NCBI RefSeq assembly: GCF_001866665.1
Contig: NZ_MLYO01000045.1
Span: 1 to 64,000, forward strand
Direction: 5' to 3'
Source: Streptomyces monashensis
GTDB lineage: Bacteria; Actinomycetota; Actinomycetes; Streptomycetales; Streptomycetaceae
Length of the DNA stretch: 64,000 nt
Part shown: positions 32,495 to 41,726 of the stretch, one piece after another
Layout: every line of letters starts with the position of its first letter
Position numbering within the stretch: the stretch's first letter is position 1
Program-made: the position numbers and the translations under genes
Notes under the pieces: model-generated
The model's input: only the letters and a program-made list of their open reading frames with translations
Database searches by the model: none
Told to the model about the DNA's origin: nothing

Positions 32495-35400
32495 TCAAAG
32501 GCGTCGCGCCGCCTCCGTGACTCCCATCGCGTCGTAGAGCGCCTCCGCAGCATGCCGATGCCGTTGTGCCGCCGGTTCGTCGCCCAGGGCATGCGCCGCC
32601 TCCGCCATACCGGACAGAGCGCGGGCGATCTCGATGCGGTAGCTGAGGCGCGAGGCCAATTGGTGCGCTTGGCGGTACATCTCCATCGCCCGGTCGGGGG
32701 CGCCCCTGCGCAGCTGGACCAGGCCGACCACATTCACCACAGCTGCCTGCCGCAGGACCGAGCTGTCGGCGGAAATCAGCTCCAGGGCACGTTCGGCGTG
32801 TTCGGCGGCCGAGCGTGCTTCGCCGAGGCGCTGGCAGAGCCGGGCCCAGTGGGCAAGAACGAATGCCACGTTCCCCGGTTTGCGGGATTCGTCGCACAGT
32901 TCAAGGGCCTGAGCGAGGCAGGCCCGTGCCCGCTCCTCCTCACCCGTGCCGAGGTGCGCCAGTGCCAGCCAGGTCAGAGAGTGGATCTCGTTGCTGCGCG
33001 CACCTACGCGCCGGTTCAACTCGGTGGCCCGGGCGGAGTACCGGACGCCTTCGGCGTAGTTCCCCGACCAGGTCTCCACGGTGCCGAGGTTGTCCAGCGC
33101 CTGCGCCTCCATCCGGTCGAGGCCCAACTCACGGTGCAGGGGAATGGCCTGGGTGAGGTAGGTACGGGCCGCGTCGAAATTGCCGAGTGCGCCGTGCAGC
33201 AAGCCCAGCACATCGAGGCAGCTCGCCTCTGATCCGCGGTCCTTGCCGGAGACCAGTGCCAGGCCTTCTTGGGCGGTGGCGATCCCGTCCGGGAAGTCGC
33301 CCAGCCACCAGTGGGCCACGGCCAGGTTGGACAGACTCACGCTCAGCAGCATCGGGTCGGCAAGCTCTCGGGCGGCATCGACCGCGATCCGGCTGACGAC
33401 GCGGAACTGCTCGTAGTGCCCGCGCATGTCCAGGTAGAACAGGAGATTGCGCGCCAGCAGCGCGGTCGGGCCGGGCCGGGTCCCTGCGCCGGCCCGGGCG
33501 ACAACCGCCAGCAGCGCTTCGTGTTCACGGTCGTACCAGCGAAGCGCCCGCGCGTCGCTGTCCAGCCGGGGCAGTTCCGGCACCTCACCGGCCGGTGGCT
33601 CGCCGAAGCGCTCGCGACCGGGAAAGAGCACGTCGCACGCCTGATCCGTGGCCAGCGTGTAATACCCCACCAGCCTCCCCACCGCCCCCTCCTCGTCGTC
33701 CTCCGCCTCCCGCACGCTCATCGCGTACGTGCGCACCAGGTCGTGGAAGCCGTACAGCCCGGCCTCGTGCTGTTCCAGGAGGTGGGCGTCGAGGAGGTTC
33801 TCCAGGGTGTCCTCGGCGTCGTGGACGTCGGTGCCGAGCAGCGCGGCGGCGGAGTGGACGTCGATGGCGCTGCCCGGGTGCAGGCCGAGGAGGCGGAAGG
33901 CGATGCGCTGGTCCGCGTCCATCGCCTGGTACGACAGCCGGAGCGTGGCCTCGACGCTGCGCTCCCCGGCGCTCAGCTCGCGCAGCCGCCGGGTCTCGTC
34001 GGCGAGCCGGTCGACCAGGTACTGCACGGTCCAGCGGGGGCGGTTGCGCAGCCGGGCGGTGGTGATGCGCAGGGCGAGGGGCAGCCCGCCGCACAGGCCG
34101 GCCAGCCGCGCGGTGGCCTCGGGTTCGGCGGTGGTGCGGTCGGCGCCGAGGGTCCGGGTGAGCAGGGTCGCGCTGTCGTCGGGCGAGAGCAGGCCGAGGG
34201 AGAGCCACTCGGCGCCGTCCAGGTCGAGCATCCGGACCCGGCCGGTGAGGATGGCCAGGCAGTCCTCGGCGGCGGGCAGCAGCGGGCGGACCTGGGCGGC
34301 GTCGGCGGCGTTGTCGAGGAGCAGCAGGAGTCTTCGCTGCGCCGAAACGGTTCGCCAGAGCGTCGTACGTCGCTCCAGGTCGTCGGGTATCCGGTCGTCC
34401 GGGATGCCGACGGCACGCAGCAGGGAGTGCAGGACCGCGGACGGCTCCTGCGCCTTCTCGCCGGGGCTGAAGCCGCGCAGGTCGACGAAGAGCTGCCCGT
34501 CCGGGTAGTCGGCGGCGAGCAGATGGGCCGCGTGCACCGCGAGCGCGCTCTTGCCGCTGCCGCCCATCCCGTCGACGCCGACGATCCGCGTGCTCCCGCC
34601 GGCCGGGGCCCGCCCCGCCTCCAGGATCCGCGCCAGCTCCGACTCGCGCCCGGTGAAGTCCGGCAGGTCGTAGGGCAGGGTGCAGGGCGCGGGCTCGGAG
34701 GGGGACGGCTGGAGGTAGGAGGCGGGGGCGAGGAGCGCGGCGCGGTCGGCCACGGACTGCGGCACCCGCGGGGCCACTTCGGGGCTGTCGCGCAGGATGG
34801 CCTCGTACAGCCGGGTCAGTTCGACGCCCGGGTCGATGCCCAGCTCCTCCACGAGCAGCGCGCGCACCCGGCCGAACTCCTCCAGCGCCTCCGCCTGCCG
34901 GCCGGCCCGGTACAGGGCGAGCATCAGACGGCCGCGCAGGGTCTCCCGCAGCGGATGGGCGATGACCAACTCGCGTAACGGGCCGACCAGTTCGGCGGAC
35001 TGGCCGAGTTCGAGCTGGAGCTCGAAGTACTGCTCGGCGACCGCCATGTGGCGCTCCTCCAGCGCCGCGGAGGCCGCCGTGATCACCGTGCCGCCGGCGC
35101 CCGCCATGACCGGGCCGCGCCACAGGTCCAGGCAGGCCCGCAGGTGCCCGACCGCCTCGGCGGCGCGCCCGGCGGCCACCGCCTGCCGGGCCTGACGGGC
35201 CCACTGGGTGAACTCGTGCAGATCCAGCTGGTGTTCGCCGAGCATCGCCCGGTATCCGGCGCCGTCGGTGACGATCATCGAGGCGCCGTCGGGGATGTGG
35301 GTGCGCAGCGCGGCGACGGACTTGCGGATCTGGTGGCCGGCGGTCTGCGGCGGCGCCTCGTCCCAGGCGGCGGCGACCAGCCGGGGCAGCGGCACCATGC

Positions 35401-35551
35401 GCCCCGGCTCCAGCAGCAGGGTGACCAGGACGCGTTCCTGGGTCGGGCTGCCGAGCCGCAGGCGGTGCTCGCCGTGCCAGCCTTCCAGCGATCCGAGGAT
35501 GTTGAACCGTACGACAGGACGACCCGATGCCGACGGTGCCGCCGAATCCAC
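32495..35551 (-). CDS. AfsR-like regulator: SARP domain, NB-ARC and TPR repeats
   Basis: 1018 residues from GTG 35551, chosen because GGAGGGG lies 8 bases upstream; the frame is open further to 35605 with no ribosome site. Order: OmpR-type winged helix (VVRFNILGSLEGWHGEHRLR), BTAD to about 260, NB-ARC with P-loop GMGGSGKSALAVHAA near 330 and RRLLLLLDNAADAAQ, then TPR repeats to the end (for example RAYLTQAIPLHRELGLDRME). AfsR-type proteins activate secondary metabolism. One leucine codon at 34978-34976 (residue 192) is TTA, so translation should depend on the bldA tRNA. Confidence 0.92.
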   Translation of the reverse strand: MDSAAPSASGRPVVRFNILGSLEGWHGEHRLRLGSPTQERVLVTLLLEPGRMVPLPRLVAAAWDEAPPQTAGHQIRKSVAALRTHIPDGASMIVTDGAGYRAMLGEHQLDLHEFTQWARQARQAVAAGRAAEAVGHLRACLDLWRGPVMAGAGGTVITAASAALEERHMAVAEQYFELQLELGQSAELVGPLRELVIAHPLRETLRGRLMLALYRAGRQAEALEEFGRVRALLVEELGIDPGVELTRLYEAILRDSPEVAPRVPQSVADRAALLAPASYLQPSPSEPAPCTLPYDLPDFTGRESELARILEAGRAPAGGSTRIVGVDGMGGSGKSALAVHAAHLLAADYPDGQLFVDLRGFSPGEKAQEPSAVLHSLLRAVGIPDDRIPDDLERRTTLWRTVSAQRRLLLLLDNAADAAQVRPLLPAAEDCLAILTGRVRMLDLDGAEWLSLGLLSPDDSATLLTRTLGADRTTAEPEATARLAGLCGGLPLALRITTARLRNRPRWTVQYLVDRLADETRRLRELSAGERSVEATLRLSYQAMDADQRIAFRLLGLHPGSAIDVHSAAALLGTDVHDAEDTLENLLDAHLLEQHEAGLYGFHDLVRTYAMSVREAEDDEEGAVGRLVGYYTLATDQACDVLFPGRERFGEPPAGEVPELPRLDSDARALRWYDREHEALLAVVARAGAGTRPGPTALLARNLLFYLDMRGHYEQFRVVSRIAVDAARELADPMLLSVSLSNLAVAHWWLGDFPDGIATAQEGLALVSGKDRGSEASCLDVLGLLHGALGNFDAARTYLTQAIPLHRELGLDRMEAQALDNLGTVETWSGNYAEGVRYSARATELNRRVGARSNEIHSLTWLALAHLGTGEEERARACLAQALELCDESRKPGNVAFVLAHWARLCQRLGEARSAAEHAERALELISADSSVLRQAAVVNVVGLVQLRRGAPDRAMEMYRQAHQLASRLSYRIEIARALSGMAEAAHALGDEPAAQRHRHAAEALYDAMGVTEAARRL

Positions 35552-35709
35552 GAATGCGTCCCCTCCACCCCGTCGCACCGTCCGGCCCGAGATGCTCGGG
35601 ACCACCTAGGTTGTACCGGAACGAGCGGCGCGGAGGGGGTGATTCCGTCCTCGTGGCGCACAGCTCGGCTCCGGCGGACAGCTCTGTCCCGACGGACAGC
35701 TAACCATCT

Positions 35710-36504
35710 TCACGCGAGCTGGAGGAGGGTCGCGTGCGCATCGCCTGCCAGCGCCGGGTCGTGGCGCAGGATCGCGTTCTCCACCCGGCGCAGCGCCGGG
35801 GAGGGCTGAATGCCCAGCTCGGCGTCGAGCAGACGGCGCATCCGGCGGAAGACGTCGAGGGCGTCGGCCTGCCGGCCCGCGCCGTACAGGGCGATCATCA
35901 ACTGCTCGCAGAAGCGCTCGCGCAGCGGGTGGTTGGTGTGCGCCTCGGCCAGCTCCGCGAGGACGGCGGCGTGCCGGCCGAGGCGCAGCTCGGCGTCGAA
36001 GCTCAGCTCCATCGCCCGCATCCGGTACTCCTCGTAGCGGGCGGCGGCCAGCTGGCACAGGGTGCCGCCGGTCAGGCCGCCGAAGACGGGCCCGCGCCAC
36101 AGCGCCAGTGCCTCGCGCAGCAGCCGGGCGGTGTTCCCCGCGTCGTCCGGCAGGGCCGCCTCGGCCCGCCGTACGGCGGCGACGAACTCGGCGGCGTCCA
36201 GCTCGCCCTCGGCGACGGTCAGCCGGTAGCCGGAGGGGTGGATGGTGACGCGCGAGGCGGGCCGGTCCGGCTCCAGGGCGCGCAGCTTGCGGCGCAGCCG
36301 GCTGACGTGCGCCTGGAGCGCGTTGGCCTGGTTGTCGGGGACGGCCTCGCCCCACATCTCCTCGACGAGGCTCTCCCCGGAGACCGGCTGGCCCTCGCTG
36401 ATCAGCAGCGTCTGCACGAGGGTGCGCTGCAGGTCGCCGGAGATCTCCGCGGGACCGGACACGGTACGGACATGCAGCGCCCCGAGGACCGAGAACTTCA
36501 GCAT
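35710..36504 (-). CDS. Small SARP-family transcriptional regulator
   Basis: 264 residues from ATG 36504, behind GGAGGCGGAGTCAGG. N-terminal OmpR-type winged helix (MLKFSVLGALHVRTVSG, VSRLRRKLRALEPD) and BTAD (FVAAVRRAEAALPD, ALALWRGPVFGGLTG, LMIALYGAGRQADALDVFRR). No ATPase domain. Sits 158 bases downstream of the AfsR-like gene's start region on the same strand and 113 bases from the ATP-grasp remnant; a pathway-specific activator is expected, but no biosynthetic cluster is adjacent. Confidence 0.9.
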   Translation of the reverse strand: MLKFSVLGALHVRTVSGPAEISGDLQRTLVQTLLISEGQPVSGESLVEEMWGEAVPDNQANALQAHVSRLRRKLRALEPDRPASRVTIHPSGYRLTVAEGELDAAEFVAAVRRAEAALPDDAGNTARLLREALALWRGPVFGGLTGGTLCQLAAARYEEYRMRAMELSFDAELRLGRHAAVLAELAEAHTNHPLRERFCEQLMIALYGAGRQADALDVFRRMRRLLDAELGIQPSPALRRVENAILRHDPALAGDAHATLLQLA

Positions 36505-36617
36505 CCTGACTCCGCCTCCCGTTGGTGTCGCTGGCGTCGTCGTCCTTCTTCCGGCGACATACCAACGGTGCCCCCGGGCCGTACCGGTTCGTTCCCGATC
36601 CGTTCCCGGTCCCCGGA

Positions 36618-37436
36618 TCAGCCCGCGTCGCCGGTGACCAGCGCCTTCAGCGAGGTCACCCGCCGGGCCGCCACCTCGGGGGAGTCGGCGTGCACGACGA
36701 GGTGCCCGGGGGCGAGGGCGTCGGGCGGCGAGACATGGCGCACGTGCGGCAGGACCCCGACCTCGGCGCTCTCCAGCCGCCACGGCGGGTTCAGCACGGC
36801 AGCCGCCGCGAAGCGGCCCGGTCGTACGGCGTCCACGAGCCGGCCGCAGAGCACGTCGACGGCGCCGGCCGCCAGGTCGCAGCCGCCGGCCGCCTTGAGC
36901 AGCTCGGGCACCGGGTCCCCGGCGAGGCCCGCCCGGCAGCCGGTGATGACCGGGCCGTGCGGGGTGAGCGCGACGCTCGTGTGCGCGGGCCCGTACTGGT
37001 AGCCGGTCAGGTCCAGCAGGGCGGTCACCACGGCGCGCACCTCGGCGGCGCTGTCCTCGGTCAGCGGGGCCGGGTGGAGCAGGCCGTAGGGCATGCGCGC
37101 GGTGATCCCGACGGCCTGGTGCATGCCGTGCACGCTCAGCGTCTCCACGGTCAGCCCGAGGGCGCCGGGCGGGACCCGCCCGCCGCCGGGTGAGAGCCGG
37201 TTGTCGCGGACGAGGCGCCGGACGGCGTCCTGGTCCGCGAGCAGGGCGAGGGAGCGGGCGGAGTTGACGAACAGCCCGGCGTCGGCGGCCTCGGCCAGCA
37301 GGGCGCGCAGGGCGGGCTCGTCGCGGGTGTCGGCACGGGCCGAACGCACTTGGACCCCGGCCTCGGCGGCCTCGCGGACGAGACGCTGGTCCGGGTTCAG
37401 CAGGAAGATCCGGCGGACGTCGTTGTCTTCTTTCAT
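36618..37436 (-). CDS. Degenerate ATP-grasp ligase-like protein
   Basis: 272 residues from ATG 37436. The C-terminal half follows the ATP-grasp carboxylate-amine ligase pattern (VHGMHQAVGITARMPYG, LTGYQYGPAHTSVALTP, then GLAGDPVPELLKAAGGCDL). Where active enzymes have a metal-binding EIN.R motif this protein has ITGCRA. The central ATP-binding subdomain is missing: the N-terminal fold jumps to the C-terminal half near residue 85. It is about 100-150 residues shorter than active relatives. Probably non-catalytic. Precedes the small SARP gene on the same strand. Confidence 0.65.
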   Translation of the reverse strand: MKEDNDVRRIFLLNPDQRLVREAAEAGVQVRSARADTRDEPALRALLAEAADAGLFVNSARSLALLADQDAVRRLVRDNRLSPGGGRVPPGALGLTVETLSVHGMHQAVGITARMPYGLLHPAPLTEDSAAEVRAVVTALLDLTGYQYGPAHTSVALTPHGPVITGCRAGLAGDPVPELLKAAGGCDLAAGAVDVLCGRLVDAVRPGRFAAAAVLNPPWRLESAEVGVLPHVRHVSPPDALAPGHLVVHADSPEVAARRVTSLKALVTGDAG

Positions 37437-37562
37437 GCCTCTGCTCGGGGTATGAGGTCGGCGAGGGTGGAAAGGCAGGCTATGAGGGGGCGTTACCGTT
37501 CCGGTCCCGGACGGATCCCCGGGTGGCGGGGACCAGGGCACGCTACCGGTTTTCCGGCCGCG

Positions 37563-38465
37563 CTACCGGTTTTCGCCGAGGTCCCGCGGCTGGATGCGCA
37601 CGGTGTCGGCGAAGGCCCGGGCGGGCGGGCTCAGCGCGTCCCAGCGGCGCACCGCCCAGCCGACCGGCAGCGGCCGCAGCCCGGGCAGCGGGATCAGCCG
37701 CAGCGGTCCCGCGCCGGGCACGGGCGGTCCCGGTACGGCGGGTACGACGGCTCTGCCCGCGCCCAGTTCGGCGAGCAGCAGCGCCGTGTCCCAGTCGGCG
37801 ACGGAGGCGTCGTAGGAGAAGCGCACGCCCGACTCGGCGCAGGCGGCGTCCAGATGGGCGGCGGAGGCGGAGTTGGGCGGCAGCCGGATGAGCGGGAGGT
37901 CGGCGAGGTCGGCGGGGTCGAGCCGGGACCGGGCGGCCAGCGGGTCGCCGGCCGGTACGGCCAGCACCCAGGGCAGCTCGGCCACGGTGCGCTGCTCGAT
38001 GCCCCGCACCGGCGGGCCGAGGGTGATCCAGGCGAGGTCGAGGGTGCCGTCGGCGAGCGCGTCGAAGGTGCCCCGGCCCGAACTGACCGTGCGGAACTCC
38101 AGGTTGACCTTGGGGTGGCGGCGGCGGAAGGCGACGACCGCGTCGGACATGAAGTGCCGCACGGTGGTGGCGCCGGTGGCCACGCGGACGTGTCCGCTGT
38201 GCCCGTCGAGCAGATCGCGCAGCTGTCGTACGGCGAGGTCGAGACCCGAGATGCCCTCGGCGGCCGCGGCTTCCAGGATCCGCCCGGCCCGGGTCGTCAC
38301 GACGCCGCGCGGCCGGCGCTCCAGCAGGGCGAGGCCAGTCTCCCGCTCCAGCCGCTTGACGTGCTGGCTGACGGCGGACTGGGTGCAGCCGAGCTCGCGG
38401 GCGACCGAGCTGAGGCTGCCGGCCCGGCACACGGCCACGAACACGCGAAGGTCCTCAAGTGTCAC
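37563..38465 (-). CDS. LysR-family transcriptional regulator
   Basis: 300 residues from GTG 38465 behind GGGGG (a TTG start 11 codons earlier has no ribosome site). N-terminal winged helix VTLEDLRVFVAVCRAGSLSS, VARELGCTQSAVSQHVKRLE, then the LysR substrate-binding domain (VRVATGATTVRHFMSDAVVA, LGAGRAVVPAVPGPP). Same strand as, and upstream of, the ATP-grasp remnant; its target is not evident. Confidence 0.93.
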   Translation of the reverse strand: MTLEDLRVFVAVCRAGSLSSVARELGCTQSAVSQHVKRLERETGLALLERRPRGVVTTRAGRILEAAAAEGISGLDLAVRQLRDLLDGHSGHVRVATGATTVRHFMSDAVVAFRRRHPKVNLEFRTVSSGRGTFDALADGTLDLAWITLGPPVRGIEQRTVAELPWVLAVPAGDPLAARSRLDPADLADLPLIRLPPNSASAAHLDAACAESGVRFSYDASVADWDTALLLAELGAGRAVVPAVPGPPVPGAGPLRLIPLPGLRPLPVGWAVRRWDALSPPARAFADTVRIQPRDLGENR

Positions 38466-38639
38466 AACCCCCAAGCTATCACTGGGGTTTGCCGACAAAT
38501 CTCAAGGATTGACTGAGGCCCCGGCGCGGTACGAGGATCGGTGCCGGGCCGCGATCGACCCAGGCGGCAACCCGCTCCCCGCAGCGCACCGGGCGTCCGG
38601 ACCGAGGTGTGCGCCGGCCGGGGAGCGGGTGCCGACCCC

Positions 38640-40595
38640 TCAGTCGGTCCTCGGCCGGGAGGACTCGTACAGTCCCTCCACCTGCGGCGCGAAGTCCCGC
38701 ATGATCTGCTCGCGGCGCAGCTTCATCGAGGGCGTGAGATGGCCCTCGAACTCGGTGAAGTCCCGCGGCAGCACGGCGAAGCGGCGGATGGACTCGGGGC
38801 GGGAGACCAGCTTGTTGGCCTCGTCGATCGCCCGCTGCAGGACCGCCTCCAACTCCGGGTCGCCGACCAGCAGTTCCGGCGGCACCACGTGCTTGCCGAT
38901 CATCTGCCGCCAGTGGCCGACGCCATCGGGGTCGAGGGTGATCAGCGCGGAGACGTACGGGCGGCCGTCGCCGACCAGCATGACCTGGGAGATCAGCGGG
39001 TGCTGGCGCAGCCAGTTCTCCAGCGGGGCCGGGGCCACCGACTTGCCGCCCGCCGTGATCAGCAGTTCCTTCTTGCGGCCGGTGATGGTGAGGTAGCCCT
39101 CGTCGTCCAGTTCGCCGATGTCGCCGGTGGCCAGCCAGCCGTCCCGGGTCGCGGGCACGACGCCGCCGGCCTGCGGATCCCAGTAGCCGCGCAGCACGTG
39201 GTCGCCGGCGACGAGGATCTCCCCGTCGGCGGCGATCCTGACCCGGGTGCCGGGCAGCGGCCAGCCGACGGTGCCGAGGCGGGGTTTGAGCGGCGGGGTG
39301 CAGGTCGTGGCGGCGGTGGTCTCGGTGAGGCCGTACCCCTCGAAGATCTCGATGCCGGCGCCGGCGTAGAACGCGGCGAGGCGCCGGCCGAGCGGGGAGC
39401 CGCCGCAGATGACGTACCGGACGCGGCCGCCCATCGCGGCGCGGATCTTGCGGTAGACGAGCGGGTCGTAGAAGCCGCGGGCGGTCTTCAGCGAGCGGCT
39501 CGGGCCGCCGCCGGTGCCGGTCTGCCGGGCCTCCAGCGCCTCGCCGTAGCGGACGGCGGTCGCCGCCGCCCGGTCGAAGACCGTGACCCGGCCGCCCGAC
39601 TCGGCCTTGGCGCGGGCGGAGTTGTAGACCTTCTCCAGCATGTACGGGATGGTCAGCAGCGCGGTCGGCCGGAAGGCGGCCAGGTCCGGCAGCAGGTCCT
39701 CGGCGGCGAGGCTCGGCGCGTGCCCGAGCCGCACCCGGGCCCGGACGCACGCGATGGCGACCATCCGCCCGAACACGTGCGACATCGGCAGGAACAGCAG
39801 CACCGAGGGGTCCTCGTCCTGCGACTTGAAGACCGGGTAGAGCAGTTCGACGGCGTTGTCGACCTCGGCGAGGAAGTTGCCGTGGGACAGCGCGCAGCCC
39901 TTGGGGCGGCCGGTGGTGCCGGAGGTGTAGATGAGGGTGGCGAGGGTGGCGGGCCCCATCATGCCGCGCCGCACCGCGACCTCGCCGTCCGGCACCTGCG
40001 CGCCGGCCTCCGCCAGCCGCTCCACGTGCTCCTTGTCCATCACCCACACATGGCGCAGATCGGGCAGGTGCGGCAGCTCGGGCCCGATGGCGGCGGCCTG
40101 CCCGGCGGTCTCGGTGACGAGGGCGCGGGCGCCGGAGTCGTGCAGGATCCAGCGGGTCTGGAAGACGGAGGAGGTGGGGTAGACGGGCACGGTGACGAGC
40201 CCGGCGGCCCAGGCGGCGAAGTCGAGCAGCGACCACTCGTAGCGGGTGCGGGCCATCACGGCGATCCGGTCGCCCGGCACCAGCCCCTCGGAGATCAGCC
40301 CCTTGGCCACCGCGAGCACCTGCTCGGCGAAGTCCGCGGCCGTCACGTCCTGCCAACGGCCTTCGGGCATACGGCGGCTGAGCGCGATCGCGCCGGGGGC
40401 GGCCTCGGCGTTGTCGAACGGCAGGTCCGCGAGCGAGCCGTGGGTGACCGGGGGCACGAACGGCGGCACGTGCACCTCGCGCACCGCGCCGTCCAGCCGC
40501 TGGATCCAGGGCTCGACGAGGACGGGCTTGCCGTCGTAGTCGACGGCGGAGACGGCGGCGGAGGAGACGGGGGCGTTCGGGTACGGGGTGGACAC
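38640..40595 (-). CDS. Long-chain acyl-CoA synthetase (AMP-forming)
   Basis: 651 residues. Adenylate-forming enzyme that activates fatty acids to acyl-CoA. Motifs: YTSGTTGRPKG (about 220-230), YGLTETTA, GWLATGDIGELDDEGYL and ITGRKKELLITAGGKSVAP. The C-terminal domain (PELEAVLQRAIDEANKLVSR ... LKLRREQIMRDF) is intact. GTG start at 40595. Diverges from the MaoC gene across a 215-base gap with two inverted repeats. Confidence 0.95.
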   Translation of the reverse strand: MSTPYPNAPVSSAAVSAVDYDGKPVLVEPWIQRLDGAVREVHVPPFVPPVTHGSLADLPFDNAEAAPGAIALSRRMPEGRWQDVTAADFAEQVLAVAKGLISEGLVPGDRIAVMARTRYEWSLLDFAAWAAGLVTVPVYPTSSVFQTRWILHDSGARALVTETAGQAAAIGPELPHLPDLRHVWVMDKEHVERLAEAGAQVPDGEVAVRRGMMGPATLATLIYTSGTTGRPKGCALSHGNFLAEVDNAVELLYPVFKSQDEDPSVLLFLPMSHVFGRMVAIACVRARVRLGHAPSLAAEDLLPDLAAFRPTALLTIPYMLEKVYNSARAKAESGGRVTVFDRAAATAVRYGEALEARQTGTGGGPSRSLKTARGFYDPLVYRKIRAAMGGRVRYVICGGSPLGRRLAAFYAGAGIEIFEGYGLTETTAATTCTPPLKPRLGTVGWPLPGTRVRIAADGEILVAGDHVLRGYWDPQAGGVVPATRDGWLATGDIGELDDEGYLTITGRKKELLITAGGKSVAPAPLENWLRQHPLISQVMLVGDGRPYVSALITLDPDGVGHWRQMIGKHVVPPELLVGDPELEAVLQRAIDEANKLVSRPESIRRFAVLPRDFTEFEGHLTPSMKLRREQIMRDFAPQVEGLYESSRPRTD

Positions 40596-40770
40596 GGGCG
40601 GCTCCTCTGGCGTTCGTGCACCTGCGGCGGGCCTCGACAGACAGGGGGTTACCGCTGGTTAGGCAGGTGATCGTACGGGGCCACTGTGCGGAGGTTGTGC
40701 GGGTTCGGAGGTGGTCCGGGGCCAGGGATGTGCAACCTCGGGGTTTTTGTGACAGGGCCTCACGTTAGAC

Positions 40771-40800
40771 TTACCGGCGGTAACCTTACTTCAGAGTAAG
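40771..40800. promoter_or_regulatory. Two adjacent inverted repeats before the MaoC gene
   Basis: TTACC-GGC-GGTAA (40771-40783) and CTTACT-TCAG-AGTAAG (40785-40800) lie side by side, ending 10 bases before the MaoC ATG. They sit in the divergent promoter region shared with the acyl-CoA synthetase gene, so they are candidate operators for a lipid-responsive regulator such as the TetR protein at 41695. Confidence 0.55.
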
Positions 40801-40810
40801 CAGTTGGGGG

Positions 40811-41647
40811 ATGGACGTGACAAGTGCGCTGACACATCTCATAACGGGCGCCCTGCGCGCACCGTTCAAACGCCCCTCCCCCGACGCCGACTTCCCGCGC
40901 GCCCGGCTCACGCTGCCCGGGGTCCGCGTCGACCTGTCCCGCCTCGCCGCCTACGAGCGGGTCTGCGGCTTCCCGACCGGCGAGAGCGGCCTGCCGGTGA
41001 CCTACCCGCACGTCCTCGGCTTCCCGCTGGCCATGCGGCTGATGAGCGACCGCGCGTTCCCGCTGCCGCTGCCGGGCCTGGTGCACACCTCGATCGACAT
41101 CGTCCGGCACGGGGTCGTACCGCCGACGGACGCGTATGAACTCGCCGTGCACATCGAGGGGTTGGCGCCGCACCGGCGCGGCACGGAGGCGACGGTGGTG
41201 ACGGAGCTGAGGTCGCGGGGCGAGCGGTTGTGGGAGTCCCGCAGCACGTATCTCGCCCGGCACCATACGCAGGAGGCCGTCTCCGGTCACCGCGAGGAAC
41301 GGCGACCGGCGCCCGCTCTCCCGGTCCTCGACCAGTGGCGGCTCGCCGGGGACGTCGGCCGGCGCTACGGCGCGGCCTCCGGCGACCGCAACCCCATCCA
41401 CCTCCACCCGCTCACCGCCCGCCTCTTCGGCTTCCCGAGGGCGATCGCACACGGCATGTGGACGGTGGCCCGCTGCGTGGCCGCGCACGGCACGAGCGGC
41501 TCCGTCATGGTGCGGGCGCGGTTCATGGCGCCGGTGTTGTTGCCCGGGGTGGTGACGTACGGGGCGGATGCCTCCGGCCGGTTCGAGCTGCGGGACAGCG
41601 GTGGGGAGCGGGTGCATGTGCGGGGGGAGGTGCGGGGGGTGGGGTGA
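40811..41647 (+). CDS. MaoC-family acyl dehydratase/hydratase
   Basis: 278 residues with the hydratase-2 signature YGAASGDRNPIHLH followed by LFGFPRAIAHGMW (about 185-220), containing the catalytic Asp and His. The N-terminal half resembles a second, degenerate hot-dog domain, as in double hot-dog enzymes. Hydrates enoyl-CoA or enoyl-thioester intermediates. GGGGG precedes ATG 40811. Divergent from the acyl-CoA synthetase; likely the same metabolic setting. Confidence 0.9.
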   Translation: MDVTSALTHLITGALRAPFKRPSPDADFPRARLTLPGVRVDLSRLAAYERVCGFPTGESGLPVTYPHVLGFPLAMRLMSDRAFPLPLPGLVHTSIDIVRHGVVPPTDAYELAVHIEGLAPHRRGTEATVVTELRSRGERLWESRSTYLARHHTQEAVSGHREERRPAPALPVLDQWRLAGDVGRRYGAASGDRNPIHLHPLTARLFGFPRAIAHGMWTVARCVAAHGTSGSVMVRARFMAPVLLPGVVTYGADASGRFELRDSGGERVHVRGEVRGVG

Positions 41648-41689
41648 GCGCCGTCGGGGGTGCGTCACCGTCGCCGGGTGCGCGTGGTC

Positions 41690-41726
41690 CGTGGTTACGC
41701 GCGCGGTTCCCCGCGCCCCTGGGGTG
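41690..41726. repeat. Streptomyces-type GC palindromic repeat
   Basis: GGTTACGCGCGCGGTTCC followed by CCGCGCCCCTGGGGTG resembles the GTTCCCCGCGCCCCT element that is scattered through Streptomyces genomes (from memory). It overlaps the 3' end of the TetR gene. Confidence 0.4.

Noticed and set aside
32495-34978. Plus-strand 569-residue frame at 33269-34978
   Set aside because: It is antisense to the AfsR-like gene and consists of Gly/Val/Arg-rich shadow.
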